Shown here one piece after another: positions 32,060 to 39,942 of a stretch of DNA of 64,000 nt (its first letter is position 1; each line of letters begins with the position of its first letter). This stretch comes from RGIG9115 sp045128915. GTDB lineage: Bacteria > Bacillota > Clostridia > UBA1381. The stretch is from NCBI GenBank assembly GCA_045128915.1, contig JBGVIT010000044.1, forward strand, positions 1-64,000, read 5' to 3'. The notes beneath the pieces were generated by a model. It did no database searches and had not been told where the DNA came from. It worked only from the letters and a program-made list of their open reading frames with translations. The translations under genes were made by a program, and so were the position numbers.

Positions 32060-33935
32060 AAAGAAAAACACCTTTGCAAGAGTAATGAAAATGCTGTTCG
32101 GATATTATCCGGTGCTTATGCCCATATCAATTTTCTGTATTTTGTTCTCTGCAGCAGTTGCGGCTGTGCCGGATGTATATATCCAGCAGATTATAGCATT
32201 GATTGAAAAGTGGTATAAATCAGGGGATTGGAGCGGTGCATATCAGGAGCTTATGCCGAAGATTGTACTTCTTATAGTAATCTATGCTCTTGCTTGGATT
32301 GTTGTAGTAATCCAGACACAGCTTATGGCTTATATTACTCAAGGCTTTCTCAGTAAGATGCGTTGTACCATGTTTGACGGAATGCAGAACCTCCCAATCA
32401 AGTTCTTTGACACTCACAAGCATGGGGATATAATGAGTCATTACACTAATGATATTGACACCTTGCGGCAGCTTATTTCGCAATCACTTCCGTCAATGCT
32501 GAGAGCAGGCTCGGTAATTTTGTTTGTTCTTGGAGTTATGCTGTATTATTCTGTATGGATGACGCTTATACTTCTTGTAGGCGTGGCAGCGATGGTTGTG
32601 GTATCAAAAAAAGTAGGCGGCGGCTCTGCAAAGTATTTTATGAAACAGCAAAGGTCAATAGGTCGTGCTGAAGGCTATATTCAGGAAATGATGAACGGAC
32701 AAAAGGTTGTAAAGGTTTTCTGCCATGAGTCCAAGTGCGAGGAAGGTTTTGAAGAAATAAATCAGGCATTATTCGAGGACAGCAGCAAGGCGCACGCTTA
32801 TGCAAATATACTTGGTCCGATAATAGCAAACATAGGAAATATCCTTTATGTCATTATAGCCATAGCAGGAGGTCTTTTCCTTGTATCCGGTGCGACTAAT
32901 CTTAGCATATCGGGATTAGCTTTCAATATCAGTATAGTAGTGCCGTTTTTGAACATGACAAAGCAGTTTACGGGCAACGTAAACCAATTTTCACAGCAGA
33001 TTAACTCAATAGTAATGGGGCTTGCAGGTGCAAAACGTCTGTTTGACCTTATGGACAGTATGCCGGAAGAAGATAAAGGCTATGTAACCCTTGTAGATGC
33101 ACTTGTTGATAGCAACGGTAATATTCAGGAAGCAAATAGTCATACAGGCTGCTGGGCATGGAAGCATCCTCATAGCGACGGAAGTGTGACATACACACTT
33201 TTAAAGGGCGATGTGCGCATGACAGATGTTGATTTTGGATATGAGGACGATAAGTTAGTTCTCAAAAACATTTCAGTCTATGCAGAACCGGGACAAAAGG
33301 TTGCATTTGTTGGAGCAACGGGAGCGGGAAAAACTACTATAACAAACCTTATAAACCGATTCTATGATATAGACGACGGCAAAATCAGGTATGACGGAAT
33401 AAACATTAATAAAATAAAAAAATCAGACCTTCGCAGGTCTTTGGGAATAGTTCTTCAGGAAACGAACTTGTTTACGGGAACAGTAATGGAAAATATCCGT
33501 TACGGACGTCTCGATGCAACTGATGAACAATGTATGGAGGCGGCGTCTCTTGTAGGTGCGGACAGCTTTATTTCAAGACTTCCGGACGGATATAATACAA
33601 TGCTTTCAAACAACGGAGCAAATCTTTCTCAGGGACAGCGCCAGCTGATTTCCATTGCGCGAGCTGCAGTTGCAGATCCGCCGGTTATGATTCTTGATGA
33701 AGCAACATCTTCTATTGATACCAGAACAGAAGCCATAGTTGCAAGAGGCATGGATAAGCTGATGGAGGGAAGAACAGTATTCGTTATAGCACACAGACTG
33801 TCAACTGTCAAAAACTCCGATGTAATAATGGTGCTGGACAAAGGCGAGATTATAGAAAGAGGAACTCATGAGGATCTGATTAATCAAAAAGGAACGTATT
33901 ATCAGTTATATACAGGAGCATTTGAATTGGAGTAA
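32049..33935 (+). CDS. ABC exporter subunit B (canonical ATPase subunit)
   Basis: This 628-aa half-transporter has six transmembrane helices followed by an ATPase domain with canonical Walker A (Gly-Ala-Thr-Gly-Ala-Gly-Lys-Thr-Thr), Walker B ending Leu-Asp-Glu-Ala-Thr and switch His (Ala-His-Arg-Leu-Ser). Its signature is Leu-Ser-Gln-Gly-Gln rather than Leu-Ser-Gly-Gly-Gln. The catalytic site would therefore use this subunit's Walker motifs with the partner's intact signature, and the second site would be non-hydrolytic. About 45 extra residues lie between the membrane and ATPase parts (about 350-395), as in the larger subunit of such pairs. The start is ATG 32049 with GGAGGTGAG. It is translationally coupled to subunit A. 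Confidence 0.9.
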   Translation: MNNKKKNTFARVMKMLFGYYPVLMPISIFCILFSAAVAAVPDVYIQQIIALIEKWYKSGDWSGAYQELMPKIVLLIVIYALAWIVVVIQTQLMAYITQGFLSKMRCTMFDGMQNLPIKFFDTHKHGDIMSHYTNDIDTLRQLISQSLPSMLRAGSVILFVLGVMLYYSVWMTLILLVGVAAMVVVSKKVGGGSAKYFMKQQRSIGRAEGYIQEMMNGQKVVKVFCHESKCEEGFEEINQALFEDSSKAHAYANILGPIIANIGNILYVIIAIAGGLFLVSGATNLSISGLAFNISIVVPFLNMTKQFTGNVNQFSQQINSIVMGLAGAKRLFDLMDSMPEEDKGYVTLVDALVDSNGNIQEANSHTGCWAWKHPHSDGSVTYTLLKGDVRMTDVDFGYEDDKLVLKNISVYAEPGQKVAFVGATGAGKTTITNLINRFYDIDDGKIRYDGININKIKKSDLRRSLGIVLQETNLFTGTVMENIRYGRLDATDEQCMEAASLVGADSFISRLPDGYNTMLSNNGANLSQGQRQLISIARAAVADPPVMILDEATSSIDTRTEAIVARGMDKLMEGRTVFVIAHRLSTVKNSDVIMVLDKGEIIERGTHEDLINQKGTYYQLYTGAFELE

Positions 33936-33940
33936 TATAA

Positions 33941-33967
33941 AAAGGCTGTTGCAGTGCAACAGCCTTT
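33941..33967. terminator. Bidirectional terminator between convergent genes
   Basis: AAAGGCTGTTGC and GCAACAGCCTTT form a perfect 12-bp stem with a 3-nt loop. A-run on one side and T-rich sequence on the other allow use in both directions. It shares its core with hairpins at 26333 and 39897. Confidence 0.8.
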
Positions 33968-33970
33968 CTA

Positions 33971-34318
33971 TTATGATTTTATAGCGGCACAAGAACCTAA
34001 CAATCCGCATGCAAGACATATTAGTGCCATTATATAAAAATTAGACTCCGGCATCTGTCCGCATTTGATTAATACAGCTATAAATATGATTGCAATGGTG
34101 ATTACAGATGATGCCATTCCTCGTAAAAGCTTTTTGCTGTCACTCCATCGTGCGACGGGCATACTTCCTGCAAAAACGCATAAGCCCATAATAACCCACA
34201 AGGCTCCTTTAAGGAACACCTGCGGTATTTCTACATTCATATAAATAACAGATAAAATGCTGATGAATAATATCATAAGCAAAAGAGAAAATATTGAACC
34301 TTTTATTATACCTTTCAT
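33971..34318 (-). CDS. TIGR04086/YrzE-type small membrane protein
   Basis: This 115-aa protein has four hydrophobic segments (about 7-28, 37-55, 68-86, 92-112). It begins Met-Lys-Gly-Ile-Ile-Lys-Gly-Ser and contains Arg-Trp-Ser-Asp-Ser-Lys-Lys-Leu-Leu-Arg-Gly in the middle loop. This topology and motif fit the TIGR04086 family found in spore-forming Firmicutes; its function is not known. AACGGAGGTAG precedes the ATG. It stands alone on the minus strand, convergent with the ABC exporter and divergent from the aromatic operon. Confidence 0.7.
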   Translation of the reverse strand: MKGIIKGSIFSLLLMILFISILSVIYMNVEIPQVFLKGALWVIMGLCVFAGSMPVARWSDSKKLLRGMASSVITIAIIFIAVLIKCGQMPESNFYIMALICLACGLLGSCAAIKS

Positions 34319-34391
34319 TTCTACCTCCGTTAAGCTTTTTTAAATTATATGAGTTTAAATTGAATTTAAGAATGTTTTTTCAAATAAACTA

Positions 34392-34420
34392 TTGACAACG
34401 GTATTTAAAAGTGATATTAT
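34392..34420 (+). promoter_or_regulatory. Promoter of the aromatic amino acid operon
   Basis: TTGACA (34392-34397), a 17-nt spacer and TATTAT (34415-34420). Transcription should start near 34427, giving a very short untranslated stretch before the leader ORF. Confidence 0.88.
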
Positions 34421-34450
34421 TATTGCATATTATTTCGGAGGGTAAAGCGC

Positions 34451-34543
34451 ATGAAGTATAATGTCTTTACAAACGCATATTTTTTTGCAGGCTTTTATTA
34501 TTACTTTAAAAGGCTGCTTGCGTTGCGTTGTAAAGCTTTATAA
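34451..34543 (+). CDS. Phe/Tyr-rich leader peptide of the tyrA-aroBAC-pheA operon
   Basis: This 30-codon ORF is preceded by GGAGGG (34437-34442) at a spacing of 8 nt. Five Phe (residues 6, 11, 12, 15, 19) and five Tyr (3, 10, 16, 17, 18) make up a third of the peptide, nine of them among residues 6-19. The run at 15-19 is Phe-Tyr-Tyr-Tyr-Phe. Its position between the operon promoter and an intrinsic terminator matches attenuator leaders such as enterobacterial PheL. It has no reason to be kept as a protein; it should work by ribosome stalling when charged tRNA-Phe or tRNA-Tyr is scarce. Its last third (Lys-Arg-Leu-Leu-Ala-Leu) encodes the strand that can pair with the terminator loop. Confidence 0.85.
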   Translation: MKYNVFTNAYFFAGFYYYFKRLLALRCKAL

Positions 34544-34596
34544 TTTATGATTAATATACCATAGAATTATAACGGATTACATGTAGCCGCAAGCAG
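34514..34596 (+). promoter_or_regulatory. Predicted antiterminator pairing of the attenuator
   Basis: CTGCTTGCG (34514-34522, inside the leader ORF) is exactly complementary to CGCAAGCAG (34588-34596, inside the loop of the terminator). Between them a second hairpin can form: TTATAATT-TATG (34538-34549) with CATA-G-AATTATAA (34560-34572). It straddles the leader stop codon and takes the first base of the terminator stem. A ribosome stalled at the aromatic codons leaves these pairings free; a ribosome reaching the stop codon covers them and lets the terminator form. No T-box sequence is present. Confidence 0.65.
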
Positions 34597-34624
34597 AGGT
34601 TTATGTAATCCGTTTTGTGTTTTT
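34572..34624 (+). terminator. Attenuator terminator upstream of tyrA
   Basis: ACGGATTACAT (34572-34582) and ATGTAATCCGT (34603-34613) form a perfect 11-bp stem with a 20-nt loop, followed by TTTTGTGTTTTT. It stands 25 nt before the tyrA start, after the leader ORF. Confidence 0.88.
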
Positions 34625-34648
34625 AAATGATAAAGGAGCTTTTGACAA

Positions 34649-35470
34649 ATGCGTATAGACAATATCGGAATAGTAGGACTTGGATTAATAGGCGGCTCAC
34701 TTGCAAGAGCCTTTAAGAAATATACCGATTGCACCGTTGCAGGCTATGACTCGGAGCCTGAAGTTATCAGTCGTGCCGTGGCGGAGGGTGTCATAGATTG
34801 TGAACTGAATATTGAAGATTGCGATTTTATAATATCTGCTTTATATCCGTCAGCTACCATAAGCTTTGTGCGGGATAATGCGGACAGGATTAAAAAAGGA
34901 GCGCTTGTGTGCGACTGTGGAGGTACTAAGCAGCAGGTGTGTAATGAATGTGAAAAAATTGCTCATGAGAACGGCTTTTCATTCGTGGGTATGCATCCTA
35001 TGGCAGGTACTGAACACTCAGGCTTCAGTTTTTCTGATGCGGACCTTTTCCAAGGCGCATCGTTGATTATTTGTTCTTCAGAAAAGGAGCCTGAAATGGA
35101 ACAACTGTTTGGCAAAATAGGCTTTGAGGTATTCAGATATACAACCTCTGAAAATCATGACAGAATGATAGCATATACATCTCAGCTTGCGCATGTGGTG
35201 TCGAATGCGTTTGTCAAAAGTCCGCAGTACTCAATACATGGCGGATATTCTGCAGGGAGTCTTAAGGACCTTACAAGAGTTGCATGGCTGAATGAAACCA
35301 TGTGGACGGAATTGTTTTTACAGAACAGACAGTTTCTTTCGGAAGAGATAGACTATCTTATTGATAATCTTAAAAAATATTCACAGGCTATAAAAAGCGG
35401 TGATGACAAAAGCCTGAAAATTCTCCTTGCAGAAGGAAGAAAGATAAAAGAAAATGTGGATGGAAGGTAA
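34649..35470 (+). CDS. tyrA: Prephenate dehydrogenase
   Basis: This 273-aa cytosolic enzyme oxidatively decarboxylates prephenate to 4-hydroxyphenylpyruvate, the precursor of tyrosine. The N-terminal Rossmann fold has Gly-Leu-Gly-Leu-Ile-Gly-Gly-Ser at about 10-17. The active-site stretch Gly-Met-His-Pro-Met-Ala-Gly-Thr-Glu includes His116. A second conserved stretch is Thr-Ser-Gln-Leu-Ala-His-Val-Val. There is no C-terminal ACT domain, so direct tyrosine inhibition through ACT is not expected, which makes transcriptional control by the Phe/Tyr leader more useful. It is the first structural gene of the operon, with AAGGAG 10 nt before ATG. Confidence 0.93.
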   Translation: MRIDNIGIVGLGLIGGSLARAFKKYTDCTVAGYDSEPEVISRAVAEGVIDCELNIEDCDFIISALYPSATISFVRDNADRIKKGALVCDCGGTKQQVCNECEKIAHENGFSFVGMHPMAGTEHSGFSFSDADLFQGASLIICSSEKEPEMEQLFGKIGFEVFRYTTSENHDRMIAYTSQLAHVVSNAFVKSPQYSIHGGYSAGSLKDLTRVAWLNETMWTELFLQNRQFLSEEIDYLIDNLKKYSQAIKSGDDKSLKILLAEGRKIKENVDGR

Positions 35471-35476
35471 GATTTT

Positions 35477-36508
35477 ATGAACAGAATAAGAGTTGACGCA
35501 TCAGTAAAGTATGATGTAATAACCGGTTCAGGAATTCTGGGAAACAGCGGTGAGCTGATTAAGGAAGTAATAAGTCCGTGTAAGGCTTGTATTATAACTG
35601 ACGATATAGTTGCGAAGTTATATCTTGATACTGTAAGGGACTCCTTGAACGACAGTGGTTTTTCAACAGTTGAGTTTGTTTTCAAAAACGGCGAGGAATC
35701 AAAGAATGCAGAAACTCTGCTCCAAATAGTAGAGTTCATGGCGTCAAATCATCTTACCAGAACAGATATAATTGTGGCACTTGGAGGCGGCGTAGTTGGC
35801 GACATTTCAGGATTTGCTGCAGCTACATATCTTCGTGGCATAAAATTCATTCAGATTCCCACTACGTTTTTAGCGGACATTGATTCATCAGTAGGCGGCA
35901 AAACCGCAGTAAATCTCAAAAGCGGAAAAAATCTCTGGGGAGCATTTCATCAGCCGTCCCTTGTAATATGTGATACGGATTGCCTTAAAACTTTGCCCGA
36001 TGAGGTTTTTGCGGACGGAGTGGCAGAAGCGGTAAAATATGCAATACTCAGCGATAAATCTATCATTGACTTAATAAAAAAAGATATTGACATGGCAGTA
36101 AAGCGTTGTATCGAAATTAAACGTGATGTTGTAGGCTGTGATGAATTTGAACATGGAACAAGACAGCTTTTAAACTTAGGACATACATTCGGTCATTCAA
36201 TAGAAGCTTTAAGCGGCTATAAAATCACTCATGGCCACGCCGTTGCAATAGGTATGGTAATTGCATCAGCAGGCGGAGAAAGAATGGGTATTACAAAAGC
36301 CGGTACAACCTCAGAAATTATCAGTATTCTCGAAAGTTTTAATCTTCCTGCAAAGTGTGATTATTCAGCCGAGCAGCTTGCAAACTGCGCATTGGGCGAT
36401 AAAAAAAGACACGGCGACACTATTAATCTCATAATTCCTGAGTATATAGGAAAATGCAGAATATGTCCCGTTTCCGTAGAAAAACTTGCAGAATTTGCAG
36501 GTGTATAA
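35477..36508 (+). CDS. aroB: 3-dehydroquinate synthase
   Basis: This 343-aa enzyme catalyses the second step of the shikimate pathway, cyclising DAHP to 3-dehydroquinate using NAD and a divalent metal. It has the family motifs Gly-Gly-Gly-Val-Val-Gly-Asp, then Ala-Ala-Thr-Tyr-Leu-Arg-Gly. Pro-Thr-Thr-Phe-Leu-Ala-x-x-Asp-Ser-Ser-Val-Gly-Gly-Lys-Thr follows, then the metal-ligand regions Asn-Leu-Gly-His-Thr-Phe-Gly-His and His-Gly-His-Ala-Val. Its length is normal. It starts 6 nt after tyrA. The operon lacks DAHP synthase, aroD, aroE and shikimate kinase, so these must be encoded elsewhere. Confidence 0.95.
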   Translation: MNRIRVDASVKYDVITGSGILGNSGELIKEVISPCKACIITDDIVAKLYLDTVRDSLNDSGFSTVEFVFKNGEESKNAETLLQIVEFMASNHLTRTDIIVALGGGVVGDISGFAAATYLRGIKFIQIPTTFLADIDSSVGGKTAVNLKSGKNLWGAFHQPSLVICDTDCLKTLPDEVFADGVAEAVKYAILSDKSIIDLIKKDIDMAVKRCIEIKRDVVGCDEFEHGTRQLLNLGHTFGHSIEALSGYKITHGHAVAIGMVIASAGGERMGITKAGTTSEIISILESFNLPAKCDYSAEQLANCALGDKKRHGDTINLIIPEYIGKCRICPVSVEKLAEFAGV

Positions 36509-36521
36509 AGGAGTTTTATAA

Positions 36522-37712
36522 GTGGATGTAATAATAAAACCCGCAAAGCTTCGAGGCAGCGTAAAGGCGGTTTCATCAAAATCCTTTGCACATCGACAGA
36601 TAGTAGCTTCGCTGCTTTCGGATAAAAAAACAGAGATTATAATAAACGGATTTTCCAATGATATTATGCGTACTTTGTCCTGCGTAAAAGCGTTGGGCGG
36701 CGAATATGAAATAGAGGATAACAAAGCAACCATATATCCGCCTGAAGCTTTTAAAAAAAGTGCAGATATTCAGTGCGGTGAAAGTGGAACAACTGCCAGA
36801 ATTATTCTGCCGGTTTGTGCGGCCTTATGTGAAAAGGCATTAATTTCGGGTGAGGGAAGACTGCCTGAAAGACCTTTTATTGAAATGACAGAGGTTCTTA
36901 GAAAAAAAGGCTGTGAGGTTTCCTCGGATAAGCTACCGATTTGCATATCAGGAGAGCTTGAAAGCGGTGAATTTTCTATAAGAGGTGATGTAAGCTCACA
37001 GTATATAACCGGACTTATGATGGCACTTCCAAATTTGAACAGTCCAAGCAAAATAGTATTGACTACACCTCTTAAGTCAAAGCCTTATATTAATATTACA
37101 ACGTCTGTTCTTGAAAGCTTTGGAATATTAATAGAAGAATTTGAGGGCGGCTATCTGGTTCCTGTCGGTAAATACATAACTCCTGAAAAAATAGTATGCG
37201 AGGGTGATTGGTCGAATGCAGCGTTCTGGATTGTTGCTAACAGTCTTGGAGCGGATATTGAGCTTCAAAACCTGAACTACGACTCTGTTCAGGGTGACAG
37301 ACGTATTATGAACATCCTTGACAGTATAGAAATAGATGTGGACGAAACTCCTGATTTATTTCCCATTCTTGCAGTTCTTGCGGCAGGCAGGGAGGGAACA
37401 ACTGTGCTTTCAAATGCCGGCAGACTTCGGCTTAAAGAAAGTGACCGTATAGAATCTGTTTTCAATATGCTCAGAAGCTTGGGCTGTGATGTGCAAAAAG
37501 GTAATGATTATCTTGAAATACGGGGCAAAGGTGAGCTGAAAGGCGGAGCTGTTGACGGATGCAACGACCACCGTATTGTAATGGCGGCTTCGATTGCAGC
37601 CACTATATGCCAAGACACAGTAACAATAAAAGGAGCAGAGGCGGTTAATAAGTCATACCCCTCGTTTTTTGAAGAATATAGACGCTTGGGAGGCGATATA
37701 AATGTCATATGA
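36522..37712 (+). CDS. aroA: 3-phosphoshikimate 1-carboxyvinyltransferase (EPSP synthase)
   Basis: This 396-aa enzyme joins phosphoenolpyruvate to shikimate 3-phosphate. It has Ser-Ser-Lys-Ser-Phe-Ala-His-Arg near the N terminus (catalytic Lys region), Gly-Glu-Ser-Gly-Thr-Thr-Ala-Arg, Arg-Leu-Arg-Leu-Lys-Glu-Ser-Asp-Arg near residue 308 and Asp-His-Arg-Ile-Val-Met. The start codon is GTG 36522 with AAAGGAG at the right distance; no ATG in this frame fits better. Its 3' end overlaps aroC by 11 nt, indicating translational coupling. It is slightly shorter than the usual 420-430 residues. Confidence 0.95.
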   Translation: MDVIIKPAKLRGSVKAVSSKSFAHRQIVASLLSDKKTEIIINGFSNDIMRTLSCVKALGGEYEIEDNKATIYPPEAFKKSADIQCGESGTTARIILPVCAALCEKALISGEGRLPERPFIEMTEVLRKKGCEVSSDKLPICISGELESGEFSIRGDVSSQYITGLMMALPNLNSPSKIVLTTPLKSKPYINITTSVLESFGILIEEFEGGYLVPVGKYITPEKIVCEGDWSNAAFWIVANSLGADIELQNLNYDSVQGDRRIMNILDSIEIDVDETPDLFPILAVLAAGREGTTVLSNAGRLRLKESDRIESVFNMLRSLGCDVQKGNDYLEIRGKGELKGGAVDGCNDHRIVMAASIAATICQDTVTIKGAEAVNKSYPSFFEEYRRLGGDINVI

Positions 37713-38754
37713 TTTAGGTGCTTTAAAACTAACAGTAGCAGGTGAGTCGCATGCGGCGGCACTATCGGTAATACTTGAAGGAATAAAAGCAGGAGAGGAA
37801 ATAGACAAGCTCGAACTGCTTCGGTTTATGCAAAGGCGTGCACCCGGCAAAGACAGATTTTCCACAACACGTACAGAGCCTGACGTACCTGTGATTTTAT
37901 CAGGAATTAATAACAGTATTACAACTGGCTCGCCTATCGCAGCGATAATCGAGAATACAAACGTAAAAAGTCAGGACTACGGCGAAAAACTTGATATTCC
38001 GAGGCCTGGCCATGCTGACTATCCGGCGTGGGTTAAATTTGGAGATAATTTCAATTTCAGAGGTGGTGGGCAGTTTTCAGGAAGACTTACAGCAGCATAT
38101 TGCTTTGCAGGCGCAATAGCCAAACAGATTTTGTCAACAAAAGGAATTGAAGTAAATGCACATATTTTATCAGTTTACGGAATAAAGGATGAAACCTATA
38201 AAAACGGAGTATGTGACGTATCCCTGAAACCGTTTCCCGTTATAGATGATGAGGCCGGAGAAAAAATGAAAAAAGCCATTGATGAGGCAAGAGAGCGCAT
38301 GGACTCCGTAGGCGGAAGCGTGGAATGTGCAGTAACCGGATTGCCCGCAGGTGTTGGAGATGCCATGTATGACGGAATTGACGGTGAAATAGCAAAAGCT
38401 ATATTTGCAATACCTGCTGTAAAGGGTATAGAATTCGGTGCAGGCTTTGATGTATGTTCAATGCTTGGAAGCGAAAACAATGATTCATATTACTACAATA
38501 ATGGTGAAGTAAGAACACGCACCAATAATCATGGCGGAGTGCTGGGAGGTATGACAACGGGAATGCCTATACTTCTTAATGTAGCATTCAAGCCTACTCC
38601 GTCAATCAGCAAGGAGCAGGAGTCTGTAAGCCTTTTAAACAATAAAAGCGCAGAGCTTAATATAGTGGGCAGACATGATCCGTGTATAGTGCAAAGGGCA
38701 GTGCCGGTTGTAGAAGCAATGACCGCCCTCGCGGTGCTTGGCAGATTATATTGA
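37702..38754 (+). CDS. aroC: Chorismate synthase
   Basis: This 350-aa enzyme makes chorismate from EPSP, needing reduced flavin. Recognisable regions are Gly-Glu-Ser-His at about 14-17, Arg-Ala-Pro-Gly-Lys-Asp-Arg-Phe-Ser-Thr, Arg-Pro-Gly-His-Ala-Asp-Tyr, Arg-Gly-Gly-Gly-Gln-Phe-Ser-Gly-Arg, Asn-Asn-His-Gly-Gly-Val-Leu-Gly-Gly and Gly-Arg-His-Asp-Pro-Cys. The length is normal. GGAGG lies inside the end of aroA and the genes overlap by 11 nt. pheA follows after 14 nt. Confidence 0.95.
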   Translation: MSYDLGALKLTVAGESHAAALSVILEGIKAGEEIDKLELLRFMQRRAPGKDRFSTTRTEPDVPVILSGINNSITTGSPIAAIIENTNVKSQDYGEKLDIPRPGHADYPAWVKFGDNFNFRGGGQFSGRLTAAYCFAGAIAKQILSTKGIEVNAHILSVYGIKDETYKNGVCDVSLKPFPVIDDEAGEKMKKAIDEARERMDSVGGSVECAVTGLPAGVGDAMYDGIDGEIAKAIFAIPAVKGIEFGAGFDVCSMLGSENNDSYYYNNGEVRTRTNNHGGVLGGMTTGMPILLNVAFKPTPSISKEQESVSLLNNKSAELNIVGRHDPCIVQRAVPVVEAMTALAVLGRLY

Positions 38755-38768
38755 AGGGAAGAGATTAA

Positions 38769-39902
38769 ATGGATTTATCAAATATTAGAGAGCAAATAGA
38801 CGACATTGACAATCAGCTGGTGGCTCTTTTTGCAAAACGTATGAAAACGGTAGGTAAGGTTGCAGAGTATAAAAAGCAGAACAATATGCCTGTATTTCAT
38901 AGCGGCAGAGAACGTGAGATTTTAAACAGAATTTCTCTTCTTGTGGATGATGATATGGAAGTTTATGCAAGAATGTTATATAACACATTGTTTGATATCA
39001 GCCGTTCTTATCAGACCAAAAGAATTTCAGAGCTTTCCGAAACAGCCAAAAAAATTGCCGGCGCTATTGAAACCACAGAAAAAATTCTGCCGGCATCTGC
39101 TACGGTGGCATGTCAGGGAACTGAGGGTGCGTATTCTCAGTCAGCTACGGAAAAGCTTTTCTCCAATCCGTCAGTAATGTATTTCAATAACTTCAGGGGC
39201 GTTTTTGAAGCAGTTAAATCAGGAGTGTGCAGATATGGTATTTTGCCTGTTGAAAACAGTATTCATGGCTCTGTTACAGAGGTTATTGACTTAATGGCTG
39301 AATATGATTTTAATATAGTCAAGTCAACCAAGATACAAATTAACCATGTTTTGCTTGCAAAGCCCGGCACGAAAGAAATCAAAGAAATCTTTTCTCACCG
39401 TCAGGCAATAGGTCAGTGCGAAAAATATCTCAAATCCCTTAAGGATGTGAAAATAACGGTAGTGGAAAACACCGCCATTGCCGCTAAAATGGTTGCAGAA
39501 AGCAACCGTGATGATGTTGCATCGATTTCATCTGCAAAATGTGCGGAAATATACGGTTTACAGATAATCAATTCCAATATCAAAGACAGCGACAATAATT
39601 ATACAAGGTTTATATGCATATCTAAAGATATGGAAATTTATCCCGGTGCAAACAAAATAACTGTTATGGTAAGGCTTGCCCATCAGCCGGGAAGCTTGTA
39701 TAATCTGATTTCCAAATTTGCGGCAGTAGGTGTAAATCTTACGAAAATAGAAAGCCGTCCCATCTGCGGTCTTGATTTTGAATTTATGTTCCTGCTTGAT
39801 ATGAATATGTCCGTTTATTCCGAAGAACTTTTGTCTCTTTTGACTGAGCTTGAAAACAGCACCGCAGGCTTTACGTTTCTTGGTGCTTATACAGAGAATT
39901 AA
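38769..39902 (+). CDS. pheA: Bifunctional chorismate mutase / prephenate dehydratase (P-protein)
   Basis: This 377-aa protein converts chorismate to prephenate and then phenylpyruvate, the precursor of phenylalanine. Residues 1-90 are an AroQ-type chorismate mutase (Ile-Asp-Asp-Ile-Asp-Asn-Gln-Leu-Val-Ala-Leu-Phe, Val-Ala-Glu-Tyr-Lys). Residues about 110-285 are the dehydratase (Gly-Thr-Glu-Gly-Ala-Tyr-Ser, Asn-Ser-Ile-His-Gly-Ser-Val, Asn-Tyr-Thr-Arg-Phe). Residues about 295-375 are an ACT domain with Pro-Gly-Ser-Leu and the Phe-binding Glu-Ser-Arg-Pro. Allosteric inhibition by Phe is expected. As the last gene of the operon it complements tyrA, so the operon feeds both Tyr and Phe. Confidence 0.95.
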   Translation: MDLSNIREQIDDIDNQLVALFAKRMKTVGKVAEYKKQNNMPVFHSGREREILNRISLLVDDDMEVYARMLYNTLFDISRSYQTKRISELSETAKKIAGAIETTEKILPASATVACQGTEGAYSQSATEKLFSNPSVMYFNNFRGVFEAVKSGVCRYGILPVENSIHGSVTEVIDLMAEYDFNIVKSTKIQINHVLLAKPGTKEIKEIFSHRQAIGQCEKYLKSLKDVKITVVENTAIAAKMVAESNRDDVASISSAKCAEIYGLQIINSNIKDSDNNYTRFICISKDMEIYPGANKITVMVRLAHQPGSLYNLISKFAAVGVNLTKIESRPICGLDFEFMFLLDMNMSVYSEELLSLLTELENSTAGFTFLGAYTEN

Positions 39903-39942
39903 AAGAAATGCTGTTGCGAAAGCAACAGCATTTCTTTTAATT
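39897..39942. terminator. Bidirectional terminator with 21-bp stem and GAAA loop
   Basis: The stem from 39897-39917 pairs exactly with 39922-39942 around GAAA. It ends the aromatic operon on the plus strand and the metallo-hydrolase gene on the minus strand, overlapping both stop codons. Confidence 0.93.

Noticed and set aside
34427..34648. T-box or other aminoacyl-tRNA-sensing leader before tyrA
   Set aside because: The conserved T-box sequence and the stem I / antiterminator layout are absent, and the leader is too short; the Phe/Tyr-rich ORF fits attenuation by translation.
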